Assembly (NCBI GenBank): GCA_963831705.1
Contig: CAWHRE010000010.1
Coordinates: 992,001-1,056,000, forward strand
Length of the DNA stretch: 64,000 nt
From: DASQPR01 sp963831705
GTDB taxonomy: Bacteria; Actinomycetota; Actinomycetes; Mycobacteriales; Micromonosporaceae
Direction: 5' to 3'
Part shown: piece by piece, positions 8,366-17,145 of the stretch
Layout of the letters: each line of letters opens with the position of its first letter
Numbering within the stretch: position 1 is the stretch's first letter
The notes under the pieces: model-generated
Database searches by the model: none
What the model was told of the DNA's origin: nothing
The model's input: only the letters and a program-made list of their open reading frames with translations
Made by a program: the position numbers and the translations under genes

Positions 8366-10124
8366 GGTTTTGCGTTGACGTGCCGTGCCAAGAGGACCAC
8401 AGGGCTGCGTACGAGCCGTTTGAGGCGACCAGCTCGTCGTGGCTGCCCAGCTCGATGATCCGCCCGTCCTCGACCACCGCGACCCGGTCCGCGTCGTGCG
8501 CGGAGAACAGGCGATGAGCGATCGCAATCACGGTACGGCCTTCGAGCACCGCCGCCAGCGAGCGTTCGAGATGCCGCGCGGCCCGCGGATCGATCAGCGA
8601 CGTGGCCTCGTCCAGGACCAGCGTGTGCGGATCGGCCAGCACGAGACGAGCCAGCGCCAACTGCTGCGCCTGCGCCGGTGACAGCGGCAGATTTCCGGTG
8701 CCGACCGGCGTGTCCAGACCTTGTGGCAACTCGGTCGCCCAGTCGAGCGCGTCGACCGCGGCAAGCGCATCGCGTACCTCGTCGAGCGACGCATCCGGGC
8801 GAGCCAGCGCGACGTTGTCCCGCAACGTACCGAGGAACACGTGATGCTCCTGGGTGACCAGCGCGACGTGGCCGCGCAACTCGTCCAACGGCAACTCGAT
8901 CAGCGGCGCCGACCCAACGCTCACGCTGCCGGTACGAGGCCCATCGATGCCCGCGATCAACCGGCCCAGCGTGGACTTTCCGGCGCCGGACGGTCCGACC
9001 ATGGCGAGCCGCTCACCCGGCGCGACCCGCAGGTTCACGCCTTGCAGCACATCGCGCCCGTCGACGTACGAGTAGCGGACATCGGTCAACGTCAACTCAT
9101 CGCCGTCCGGTTCGACGCCGGTCGCCATCCGATCCGCCGGCACCTGGGAGACGCCAAGAATGCGAGCGAGCGAAGCCGTTCCGACCTGAAGTTCATCCAG
9201 CCAGGACAGCAACCGGTCGAGTGGATCGATGAGCTGCTGGACGTACAGGGTGGCCGCGGTCACCTGGCCGAGCGTGGCCCAGCCATGAATCGCGAAGACG
9301 CCACCGAGCAGCAGCGTGCCGACCACCGGCAGCAGGTACGAAAACTCGGTCACCGGGAACCACACCGTACGCAGGCTCAGCGTGTATCGCTCGGTCCGGT
9401 ACGACGCGGCGATGTCCTCGTCGGTACGCGCTTGCCGGCGGCGACCCATCCGCAGCGCCTCGGCGGTCCGGGCGCCCTCGACCGTCTCGGCCAGCCCGTC
9501 GGTCATCTCCGCGTACGCGGCGCTTTCGCGCAGGTACCCGGCCGGGGCGCGCTTGAGATACCAGCGCGTACCGAGCACCATCAGGGGAGCGCCGAGCAGA
9601 CAGGCGATCGACAGCTTCGGCGCGACGAAAATCAAGGCACCGATCGTGAGGATCGCCGTCATGATCGCGATCAGCGTCTCCGGAACCGCCGACCGCACGC
9701 TGTTCGACAGCACGTTGACGTCCCGGGACGTACGGGTGAGCAGGTCACCGGTACCGGCTCGCTCGACCGTGGACAACGGTACGTCGAGCACCTTGTGCAC
9801 GAACTCTTCGCGCAATTCGGCCAGCACCTGCTCGCCGAGCCGCGCCTGCGTGAAGATCGCGAATCGCATCAGGACCGATTGCGCGATCACGAACGATGCG
9901 ATCAGCAGAGCGATGTGGTCGACCGCCGACGCCGTCGTACCGGACTGGATGTTCTGGACCAGCCGGCCGAGCAGCGCGGGCGTGGCCAGTCCGGCGACGG
10001 CCGCAAGCGCTTGCAGCCCGAGCGCGGTGCCGAGCTTGCCCGGGTGGCGCCGCATCAGCGTCAATGCGTACTGGCGGACCTCTTTCGGAGTCGCCACCGG
10101 AAGGATCTTGCGGGCCGTGCTCAC
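8343..10124 (-). CDS. ABC exporter half-transporter, catalytic subunit
   Basis: A 593-residue fused permease/ATPase of the multidrug or lipid exporter type. The membrane domain covers about residues 30-320. The nucleotide-binding domain has a canonical Walker A (GPSGAGKST, 377-385), Walker B with catalytic Glu (VLDEA, 503-507) and H-loop His537, but a degenerate signature motif (LSPAQ, 481-485, instead of LSGGQ). GTG 10124 overlaps the stop of the partner gene (GTGA), so the two are translationally coupled and should form a heterodimer. The last residues (QVDPAVS) come from a palindromic repeat. The substrate is unknown. Confidence 0.9.
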   Translation of the reverse strand: MSTARKILPVATPKEVRQYALTLMRRHPGKLGTALGLQALAAVAGLATPALLGRLVQNIQSGTTASAVDHIALLIASFVIAQSVLMRFAIFTQARLGEQVLAELREEFVHKVLDVPLSTVERAGTGDLLTRTSRDVNVLSNSVRSAVPETLIAIMTAILTIGALIFVAPKLSIACLLGAPLMVLGTRWYLKRAPAGYLRESAAYAEMTDGLAETVEGARTAEALRMGRRRQARTDEDIAASYRTERYTLSLRTVWFPVTEFSYLLPVVGTLLLGGVFAIHGWATLGQVTAATLYVQQLIDPLDRLLSWLDELQVGTASLARILGVSQVPADRMATGVEPDGDELTLTDVRYSYVDGRDVLQGVNLRVAPGERLAMVGPSGAGKSTLGRLIAGIDGPRTGSVSVGSAPLIELPLDELRGHVALVTQEHHVFLGTLRDNVALARPDASLDEVRDALAAVDALDWATELPQGLDTPVGTGNLPLSPAQAQQLALARLVLADPHTLVLDEATSLIDPRAARHLERSLAAVLEGRTVIAIAHRLFSAHDADRVAVVEDGRIIELGSHDELVASNGSYAALWSSWHGTSTQNQVDPAVS

Positions 10125-11836
10125 GATTCACCTCGGGTCACGGTCGCGACGTAGCGTGGTTCGGATTCGAGCAGCTCACGATGCGTACCTTCGGCCACCA
10201 CCTTGCCGTCCTCGACGTAAATCACGCGGTCCGCGTGGTCGAGCATCAGCGGGCTGGTGGACGTGATCACGGTTGTCCGGCCGGCCCGAGCGGCGCGCAG
10301 TCGGCTCGCGATCCGAGCCTCGGTGTGCGCATCGACCGCACTCGTCGGCTCGACCAAGATCGTGATCGGAGCGTTAGTCAGCAGCGCACGAGCGAGTCGA
10401 AGCCGCTGCTGCTGACCGCCGGAGAACTCGCGTCCGCGCTCGGCGATCGGCGTATCGAGGCCGTCCGGCAGCGCATCGAGGATGTCGTCGGCGCTCGCCG
10501 CGGTCAGCGCGGACCGCAGCTCGTCATCGGTGGGCGCGGCACCGGACTGCCGTCCGGCCGCGAGTTCGGCCCGCATCGGCCCGGAGAACAGGCGCGCGTC
10601 GTTGTCGGCCACCAGGATCAACTCACGCACGGTCGCCCGTTTCAAATCCCTCAGCGGTACGCCCGACAGCGTCACCGGACCGTCCACGTACCGGCCGAGA
10701 CGATCGGTGATCGCGACCGCGTCCCTCGGCTCCGCCGTCGCGATCGCGACCAGCCGCCCGGGCGGAATCGCGACACCGGACTCCGCGTCGACGAGTTCGC
10801 CGTACGGGCTCGGCGCCGACGCGGAGACCAGCGGCTCCGGCAGGTCCGATTCGATCGACAGCATCCGGACGACTCGCTTCGCGGCGACATGCGAACGAGT
10901 GATCTTGTCGACCGCCTCGGTCAGCGTACGGAGCGGGAAGACCAGGAACGACGCGTACCCGTAGAACGCGACGAGTTGACCCGGCGAGATCTGGCCGTCG
11001 ACCGCGAAGCGGGCGCCGATCCACGTCACGAGCACAACGAAGATGCCGGGCAGCAGGAATTGCGCGGATTCCAGGTACGACTCGACCCTGGCTACGCGTA
11101 CACCCGAGCTTCGAAGTTCTTGGGAATGTTCGTCGTAGCGCGCCGCGAACGTCGCCTCGCCGCCCACCCCGCGCAACACCCGAAGGCCGGTCACGATGTC
11201 GCCGGCGCGCGTGGTCAGTGAGCCTTGCCGACTGCGGTAATCCTGCTGGCGGCTGTGCAGCGGCCGGATCAGCAGGCTGACGATCGTGACCAGGATCGGC
11301 ACGCCGATCGCCACGATCAGGCCGAGCGGCATCGACGCGCTGAGCAGGATCACCATCACCGTGATGATCGCCACGACCGCACCGGAACCACGCGCGGTGA
11401 TGTCGAGACCACCACCGATCTGGCTGATGTCGCTGGTGCCGATGCTGACAACCTCACCGGTCGCGAGGTGGCGGGAGAGCGTGCCGCCGAGGTCCGTCGA
11501 GTGCCGCACGGTCACCTGAATCGTCCGGTACGAGGACTGGAGGAAGTTGGAGACGGCGGTACGGTGCCGCATCACCCCGGCGACGGCCTGGACGATGCCG
11601 AGCGCCATCAGAATGCCGGCCCAGATCCAGAGCTGGTTCAGGTCGCGAGCCGCGACGCCGCGGTCAATCGCACGACCGATCGCGTACGGCATGAACGCCT
11701 GGGCGACCATCCAAATGATGCCGAACACCATGCCCATCGCGACTGTGCCGGACTGGCGCCGCACGAGCCACCAGAGGAAGCGTGTTGCGGACGTGGAATC
11801 GGGAACGCCGGGGTCGGCGACGGGTAACTGGCGCAT
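10121..11836 (-). CDS. ABC exporter half-transporter, degenerate-site subunit
   Basis: A 571-residue fused permease/ATPase. About six membrane helices lie in residues 30-300. The ATPase domain keeps a perfect signature (FSGGQQQRLRLARAL from 471), but the Walker A loop is lost (VAIATAEPRDAVAI near 363-376, no GxxGxGKST), the Walker B Asp is replaced (ILVEP, 493-497), and the H-loop His is Ser (near 528). Paired with the downstream subunit it would give one complete and one dead ATP site, the known arrangement of asymmetric heterodimeric exporters. It starts at ATG 11836. Confidence 0.9.
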   Translation of the reverse strand: MRQLPVADPGVPDSTSATRFLWWLVRRQSGTVAMGMVFGIIWMVAQAFMPYAIGRAIDRGVAARDLNQLWIWAGILMALGIVQAVAGVMRHRTAVSNFLQSSYRTIQVTVRHSTDLGGTLSRHLATGEVVSIGTSDISQIGGGLDITARGSGAVVAIITVMVILLSASMPLGLIVAIGVPILVTIVSLLIRPLHSRQQDYRSRQGSLTTRAGDIVTGLRVLRGVGGEATFAARYDEHSQELRSSGVRVARVESYLESAQFLLPGIFVVLVTWIGARFAVDGQISPGQLVAFYGYASFLVFPLRTLTEAVDKITRSHVAAKRVVRMLSIESDLPEPLVSASAPSPYGELVDAESGVAIPPGRLVAIATAEPRDAVAITDRLGRYVDGPVTLSGVPLRDLKRATVRELILVADNDARLFSGPMRAELAAGRQSGAAPTDDELRSALTAASADDILDALPDGLDTPIAERGREFSGGQQQRLRLARALLTNAPITILVEPTSAVDAHTEARIASRLRAARAGRTTVITSTSPLMLDHADRVIYVEDGKVVAEGTHRELLESEPRYVATVTRGES

Positions 11837-11906
11837 GGCGCCTTGACCGTACGTGCTCCGTACCAGGTCAGTCGAATGATTTTGCCAACACCACCGCCTA
11901 CCCGGA

Positions 11907-12161
11907 TCACCGATCGACGGGGGTGAAGTCCCAGAAATGTGGTGGCCCGGTGATCAAGTAACGCGCGGGGCTCCCCATGTCGACCGCCTCGGAACGCCAC
12001 TTCGAGATCACCACGACCCGGCCATCGGTCGAAGAGAAGACCTCGCTCGTGATGTGTAGCGGATTCGTCTCCATCCGTGGGATCGCCGAGTCACATACCC
12101 ATGACAGCACGTCCGACAGCGCTTCCGGATGTGCCTTGACCTCCCACATCCGTACGATCAT
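11907..12161 (-). CDS. Small conserved-looking protein coupled to tsaD
   Basis: An 84-residue protein, MIVRMWEVKAHPEA... to ...PPHFWDFTPVDR. Its ATG shares one base with the tsaD stop (TGATG), so it is likely translated as the last gene of the tsa operon. The opening strand and the alternating pattern (RVVVISKW) resemble a ferredoxin-like dimeric alpha/beta barrel of the antibiotic-biosynthesis-monooxygenase type, but similarity is too weak to assign a function. Confidence 0.6.
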   Translation of the reverse strand: MIVRMWEVKAHPEALSDVLSWVCDSAIPRMETNPLHITSEVFSSTDGRVVVISKWRSEAVDMGSPARYLITGPPHFWDFTPVDR

Positions 12162-13210
12162 CAGACGGTCACGGTGGTGAGTGCCATCGCCGAATCGGCC
12201 GGCAGATCCAGGCGGCTCGGCGCCACGCCGGCGGCCACCAGACGCGAACCGAGCGCCGCCACCATCGCGCCGTTGTCGGTGCAGAGGCCCGGACGCGGTA
12301 CGCGAACCGTGATTCCGTGCACCGCGGCGCGCTCGGTCGCGAGCGAACGGATCCGGGAATTGGCCGCGACTCCCCCGCCGATCACAAGCGTGTCGATCCC
12401 GTAGGCGAGGCAGGCATCGATCGCCTTCGCGGTGAGCACATCGCAGACCGCCTCCTGAAAGCTCGCCGCGACGTCGTTGACCGGAATGTTCTCACCGTTG
12501 CGCTGGCGGGCCTCAACCCAACGCGCGACGGCCGTCTTGAGACCGGAAAACGAGAAGTCGTAGCGGTGTTCGGCGAGGTCTCGGGCAGCGGTCAGGCCGC
12601 GCGGGAATGCGATCGCCGATGGGTCGCCTTCGCGCGCTGCGCGATCGACCGGCGGGCCACCCGGGAAGCCGAGGTCAAGCAGCCGTGCCACCTTGTCGAA
12701 CGCTTCACCGGCCGCATCGTCGATGGTCGAGCCGAGCGGTTCGACGCCACGGGCCAGATCGTCGATGCGCAGGAGGGACGAGTGTCCGCCGGAGACCAGC
12801 AACGCGATCGCGGGCTCGGGCAGCGGACCGTGTTCGAGCGTGTCGACCGCGACGTGTGCGGCCAGGTGATTCACGCCGTAGATCGGCTTGGATGCGGCGA
12901 GCGCGAAGCCCTTCGCGGCGGCGACGCCGACCAGCAACGCTCCGGCCAGGCCCGGCCCGGCGGTAACCGCGATCGCGTCGATGTCGGCGAGCGTCACGCC
13001 GGCCGTGGCGAGCGCTCGGTGCATGGTCGGCACCATCGCCTCGAGGTGCGCGCGGCTGGCGACCTCCGGAACGACGCCACCGAAGCGCGCGTGCAGGTCG
13101 ACGCTGGACGCGACCGCGTCGGCCAGCAGGGTATGCCCGCGCACGATGCCGACTCCGGTCTCGTCGCACGAGGTCTCGATGCCGAGAACCAGCGGCTCAT
13201 CTTTTAGCAC
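12161..13210 (-). CDS. tsaD: tRNA N6-adenosine threonylcarbamoyltransferase TsaD
   Basis: TsaD transfers threonylcarbamoyl from TC-AMP to A37 of ANN-decoding tRNAs (t6A), working with TsaB and TsaE encoded just upstream. It has 349 residues from GTG 13210, which overlaps the rimI stop. Visible motifs are VLGIETSCDETGVGIV at the N terminus, the metal-binding HxxxH (NHLAAHVAV), the ASKH-fold SGGHSSLL, and SFSGLKTAV. Formerly called gcp. Length is normal for the family. Confidence 0.96.
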   Translation of the reverse strand: MLKDEPLVLGIETSCDETGVGIVRGHTLLADAVASSVDLHARFGGVVPEVASRAHLEAMVPTMHRALATAGVTLADIDAIAVTAGPGLAGALLVGVAAAKGFALAASKPIYGVNHLAAHVAVDTLEHGPLPEPAIALLVSGGHSSLLRIDDLARGVEPLGSTIDDAAGEAFDKVARLLDLGFPGGPPVDRAAREGDPSAIAFPRGLTAARDLAEHRYDFSFSGLKTAVARWVEARQRNGENIPVNDVAASFQEAVCDVLTAKAIDACLAYGIDTLVIGGGVAANSRIRSLATERAAVHGITVRVPRPGLCTDNGAMVAALGSRLVAAGVAPSRLDLPADSAMALTTVTV

Positions 13211-13662
13211 TAGAAGTCCAACCTCATCACTAACGCATCCGTGTTGCTGGGCTGGTAGTAGCCCTTCCGTACGCCGACCCCGTCGAACCCGTACGACGCG
13301 TACAGCTTCTGTGCCGGTCCATTGTCGACGGCGACTTCGAGAAGTACCGATGCCACGCCGACCTCCCGGGCCCGGGCGAGCAACGCGTCCATCAGGGCTC
13401 GCCCGATGCCGGTGCGCTGCGCCCGAGCCGCCACCGCGATGTTCTGGACCCACGCCTCGTCCGGTGGCGTGACCGAGAGTCCGCCGTACCCGATCAGGTG
13501 CCCATTGCCGTCCAACGCAACCAGGTAATAGTGCCCGGCGGCCAGCTCGCTCCAGAACATTCCGGACGACCACTGCTCATCGCCGAACAGGTCGGCCTCG
13601 ATCGGCAGGATCTCGTCGATGTGCCACCACCGCATCGGCACGATGGTCATGCCGAGAGTCAT
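13210..13662 (-). CDS. rimI: Ribosomal protein S18 alanine N-acetyltransferase RimI
   Basis: A GNAT-family acetyltransferase of 150 residues. The acetyl-CoA loop is seen as RAQRTGIGRALMDALL (Q/RxxGxG/A), preceded by WVQNIAVA and followed by LLEVAVDNGPAQKLYASYGF, all typical of RimI. It lies between tsaB and tsaD, where actinobacteria usually keep it, and overlaps both (ATGA with tsaB; TAG/GTG with tsaD). Acetylation of S18 is inferred from the family; actinobacterial RimI may have other targets. Confidence 0.9.
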   Translation of the reverse strand: MTLGMTIVPMRWWHIDEILPIEADLFGDEQWSSGMFWSELAAGHYYLVALDGNGHLIGYGGLSVTPPDEAWVQNIAVAARAQRTGIGRALMDALLARAREVGVASVLLEVAVDNGPAQKLYASYGFDGVGVRKGYYQPSNTDALVMRLDF

Positions 13663-14318
13663 AGCACGGGTTTTCGCGCACCGGGCTCGACGGCATCGGG
13701 ACGGCGCAGGTAGAGCGGTGTCAGCGGATCGCTCGGCGCGCCGACGACGATCCGGTCGGCGGCCACCTCCGCGAGCGCGACCGCGATCGGATATCTCGGC
13801 TCGTCGCGTACGGGCAGCCCGAGTACGTCCGCATACAGGAGAGCGCCATCGCCGATCGCCACGTCAACGCCGTCCGGCAGCACCAGATCGGCAGGCTTCG
13901 ACACCGATGGCTCGGTAATCCGGCGACCGTCCTGGTAGACCGCCCAGTAGATCTCGCGACGGCGGGCATCCGTTGCGACCAGTACCCGCCCGGACGTCAC
14001 CGATCCGAGCCCGTCCAGCGTGCAGACCCCGTATGCGGGGATGCCGAGCACGTCCGACATCGCGGCGGCGGTCATCAAACCGACGCGGAGACCGGTGAAC
14101 GGTCCGGGGCCGACACCCGCCACGATCGCGGAGAGATCGGCCGGTGCCTTACCCACCTCGGCGAGGACTCCGGCAGCCGCGGGCGCCAACAACTCGCCGT
14201 GCGCACGGGCATTGACCGTGACCCGCTCGGCCAGCAGCGTTACCCGTCCGTCGGCGGCGATCTCGACGGCGGCCGCCGTGATCGCCGGCGTCGCCGAATC
14301 CATCACCAGAACAAGCAC
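13659..14318 (-). CDS. tsaB: tRNA threonylcarbamoyladenosine biosynthesis protein TsaB
   Basis: TsaB is the partner that dimerises with TsaD in t6A synthesis. It has 219 residues from GTG 14318 (VLVLVMDSATPAITAAAV). Family motifs include NARAHGELLAPA, VAGVGPGPFTGLRVGLMTA and ATDARRREIYWA. An upstream extension in the same frame overlaps tsaE and lacks homology, so the internal GTG is preferred. It overlaps rimI by four bases. Confidence 0.92.
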   Translation of the reverse strand: MLVLVMDSATPAITAAAVEIAADGRVTLLAERVTVNARAHGELLAPAAAGVLAEVGKAPADLSAIVAGVGPGPFTGLRVGLMTAAAMSDVLGIPAYGVCTLDGLGSVTSGRVLVATDARRREIYWAVYQDGRRITEPSVSKPADLVLPDGVDVAIGDGALLYADVLGLPVRDEPRYPIAVALAEVAADRIVVGAPSDPLTPLYLRRPDAVEPGARKPVL

Positions 14319-14328
14319 GGTACGTACC

Positions 14329-14826
14329 CTATCGCCGGGCTGTATCGCGCGGCACGAGCGGCTCGAACACGGCCAGTCGCGTGTCCCAGTCGCCACCCGA
14401 TCCGACCAGTTCGATCGTCCTGGTCTCGTCGTCCAGGCGCTCGATCCGTACCTGGAGATGCGCGTCGGCGAGCTGTTCGACCATCCCCTCGCCCCATTCG
14501 ACGAGCGTCACCGAATCGTCCATCGACGCGTCGAGATCGAGGTCGTCGATCTCACCGCGCGGATCGGCCAGCGCCCCGAACCGGTACGCGTCGACGTGCA
14601 CGAGGCCGAGCCCAAGCGGCGCGAGAGGCTTGTGCACCCGGGCGATCACGAACGTCGGCGACGTGACCGCCCCCCGTACGCCGAGTCCGGCGCCGATGCC
14701 TTGCGCGAGCGCGGTCTTTCCGGCACCCAGCGGGCCGGACAGGATGACCAGATCACCGGCGCGCAGCACGCCGGCGAGCGCCTGCCCGAACGCACGAGTG
14801 TCCTCGACGGTTGCCAGGGAATACAT
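14329..14826 (-). CDS. tsaE: tRNA threonylcarbamoyladenosine biosynthesis ATPase TsaE
   Basis: TsaE is the ATPase that resets the TsaBD complex. Its 165 residues include the P-loop LSGPLGAGKTALAQGIGAGL (about 29-48), TSPTFVIARVH (switch), VHVDAYR and the VEWGEGM motif. It sits 10 bp upstream of tsaB and 1 bp downstream of the alpha/beta hydrolase gene, so it is part of the same operon. Confidence 0.95.
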   Translation of the reverse strand: MYSLATVEDTRAFGQALAGVLRAGDLVILSGPLGAGKTALAQGIGAGLGVRGAVTSPTFVIARVHKPLAPLGLGLVHVDAYRFGALADPRGEIDDLDLDASMDDSVTLVEWGEGMVEQLADAHLQVRIERLDDETRTIELVGSGGDWDTRLAVFEPLVPRDTARR

Positions 14827-15969
14827 CTAATTGATCTCTTCCAGGAATGTCATCAATGCCTCACCGACGATATCCGGCCGTTCCATCAGCGTGACGTGGC
14901 CGGTATCCGGCACGACGACCAGCCGTGCCTTCGGCAGTACGCGGACGATCTCCTCGGAGTGCGACAGCGGCGTCAACGAGTCGCGGTCGCCACAGATGGC
15001 GAGCACGCGTACCTCTCGGAGCGCTTCCAGCGCCGGTGCGCCGGCATGTGAATACAGCGCCCGCAGGTACCGCGCGACCACCTCGGTACCGGTTCGGCCG
15101 TTCATTCGTTCGACGTACGAGACGAGGGCGGGATCGGGGCGGTTGGTGCCGAAACCGTATTTGCGGGTGAGCAGCCAGGCGAGATCGGTCGATGCCCGCC
15201 GGGCCGCATCGATCACGTTTCCGGTCGCCTTGCCGGTATGCGAAATCAACGGCAGCAACTGGCGGCTGAACCGAGCGAGGACCTCGGGCATGCCGAAGTT
15301 GACCTCGTCGAGCTTGCCGGCCGAGGTGGAGATGAACACGACGCCACGAACCCGGCCGCCGAACAGCTCGGGGTACGCCTGGGCGAGCGCCATAATGGTC
15401 ATTCCACCCATGGAGTGCCCGATCAGGACGATCGGGCCGGTGGGCACGACCGTGTCGAGTACGTCCTTGAGACCTTGAGCGAGCATCGGCAACGTGTACT
15501 CGCCGTGATCCAGACGGCTCGACCGGCCGTGCCCCGGCTGATCGTAGAAGACCATCCGGTAGTTGCCTTCGCGGCCGAGATCCCGCCGCTGGAAGTGGAA
15601 CGTGCCCATGTCCAGGCAGAATCCGTGCACGAACACGAGCGTCGGCTCGACATCGAGCGTGATGCCCGGCGGCACGTACGTGAACGGCAGATCGACGCCG
15701 TCGGCCGGTTCGACGATTTCCACGTACAGCTCGAGACCGTCGGTCGTCGGCACCGTCAAGGATTCGTCGAACGGAAGCCGTCCGAACGGTTCGCTCGCGA
15801 GGTCGTTCTGAGACATCCTGGTCCGTCGAAAGATCAGCCGTTCAGCGGCGACACCGGCGGCAACACCTGCCGCGGCGACGCCGACGACGGCACCGATGAC
15901 GCCGACCTTACGTCGCGCCGATGACCTGGCCGGGGGTGCCGATATCGCTTTCTCGTCGGGCGAGGTCAA
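14827..15969 (-). CDS. Alpha/beta-fold hydrolase, membrane-anchored or exported
   Basis: A 380-residue protein. An N-terminal hydrophobic helix (about 22-45, VGVIGAVVGVAAAGVAAGVA) after a positively charged stretch suggests a signal anchor. The hydrolase fold has an oxyanion HGFCLD, the nucleophile elbow GHSMGG, a late Asp in GDRDSLTP and a His in DTGHVTLMERP. The TTG start (15969) overlaps the alr stop (TTGA). A hydrolase between alr and tsaE is common in actinobacteria; the substrate is unknown. Confidence 0.85.
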   Translation of the reverse strand: MTSPDEKAISAPPARSSARRKVGVIGAVVGVAAAGVAAGVAAERLIFRRTRMSQNDLASEPFGRLPFDESLTVPTTDGLELYVEIVEPADGVDLPFTYVPPGITLDVEPTLVFVHGFCLDMGTFHFQRRDLGREGNYRMVFYDQPGHGRSSRLDHGEYTLPMLAQGLKDVLDTVVPTGPIVLIGHSMGGMTIMALAQAYPELFGGRVRGVVFISTSAGKLDEVNFGMPEVLARFSRQLLPLISHTGKATGNVIDAARRASTDLAWLLTRKYGFGTNRPDPALVSYVERMNGRTGTEVVARYLRALYSHAGAPALEALREVRVLAICGDRDSLTPLSHSEEIVRVLPKARLVVVPDTGHVTLMERPDIVGEALMTFLEEIN

Positions 15970-17096
15970 CGCCCCTCCGGAAGGTCTATGTAGGTGCGCT
16001 GCACCCGGGTGCTTCCGATCCTGGTCACGATCTCGTAATTGATCGTGTCGATCGCTTCCGCCCAGTCGTCCGCGGTCGGTCCGCCGTCCGCACCGGTTCC
16101 GAACAGCGTTGCCACGTCACCGGCGGCGACGTGGTCATCACCGCAATCAACGACGAACTGGTCCATGCAGACCCGACCGGCGATCGTCCGGGTGACGCCC
16201 GCGATGCGTACCGGGCCGACGTTCGACGCGTGTCGCGGAACGCCGTCGGCGTACCCGATCGGCACCACGGCCAGCGTCGTCTCCGTACTGGTCGTATAGG
16301 TGTGCCCGTAAGAGACGCCCTGACCGGCCCCGACTCGCTTCGCCAGTACGACGCGCGCCCGCGCGGTCATGGCCGGCCGCAGCCCGAATTCGGCCCGACG
16401 TGCCGGGATCGGGCTGAGCCCGTAAATCGCGATACCCGGGCGGACCAGGTCGAAATGCGTATCGGGCCGGGTCAGCGTCGCGGCCGAGTTCGCGATATGC
16501 CGCCACCTCGGCTCGAGCCCGAACCGGGCGGCCGCCTCCAGGCCCTCGTGGAACACCTGGAGTTGCCGATCGGTGGTCGGATGATCGGCATCGTCGGCGT
16601 GCGCGAAATGGCTCCAGACGCCGACCGCTTCGATATCGCCGTCGGCCTGCGCCTTCGCGGCAGCTTCGACCAGACCGGTCCACTCGGCCGGCGTTGACCC
16701 GCTGCGGGCGAGGCCGGTGTCCAGCTTCAAGTGGACTCGCGCTGCCCGGCCCTCGGCCCGGCCCGCGTCCACGATCGCCGCGAGTTGCGCGAGGCTCGCG
16801 GCCGAAAGATCAATATCAGCGTGGACGGCTTCCCGAAGCGGTGCGCCCGGCGACCAGAGCCACGCCAAGATGGGTACGTCGATTCCGGCGGCACGAAGCG
16901 CGAGCCCTTCCGGGATCGTGGCGCTGCCGAGCCAAGTGGCACCGCCGGCGATAGCGGCCCGGGCAGTGGGGACCATGCCGTGCCCGTACCCGTCCGCCTT
17001 GACGACGGCCATGACCTCGGCGGACGTCCTCGTGCGCAGGTTGGCGACATTGTCCCGGATTGCCCCGAGATCAACTTCTATCTCCGCCTGCCACAT
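15966..17096 (-). CDS. alr: Alanine racemase
   Basis: A PLP enzyme supplying D-alanine for peptidoglycan. It has 376 residues from ATG 17096. The PLP lysine lies in AVVKADGYGHG (about residue 34). The second catalytic residue, Tyr, lies in the GQGVSYGHTYTT segment, and CMDQFVVD is a further signature. It is followed with overlap by the alpha/beta hydrolase gene and preceded by nnr. Complete and normal in length. Confidence 0.96.
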   Translation of the reverse strand: MWQAEIEVDLGAIRDNVANLRTRTSAEVMAVVKADGYGHGMVPTARAAIAGGATWLGSATIPEGLALRAAGIDVPILAWLWSPGAPLREAVHADIDLSAASLAQLAAIVDAGRAEGRAARVHLKLDTGLARSGSTPAEWTGLVEAAAKAQADGDIEAVGVWSHFAHADDADHPTTDRQLQVFHEGLEAAARFGLEPRWRHIANSAATLTRPDTHFDLVRPGIAIYGLSPIPARRAEFGLRPAMTARARVVLAKRVGAGQGVSYGHTYTTSTETTLAVVPIGYADGVPRHASNVGPVRIAGVTRTIAGRVCMDQFVVDCGDDHVAAGDVATLFGTGADGGPTADDWAEAIDTINYEIVTRIGSTRVQRTYIDLPEGR

Positions 17097-17145
17097 GCGA
17101 CCAGCCTACCGGTGCGTAGCACCGAGCCGCCGCTTCGACCCAGCG

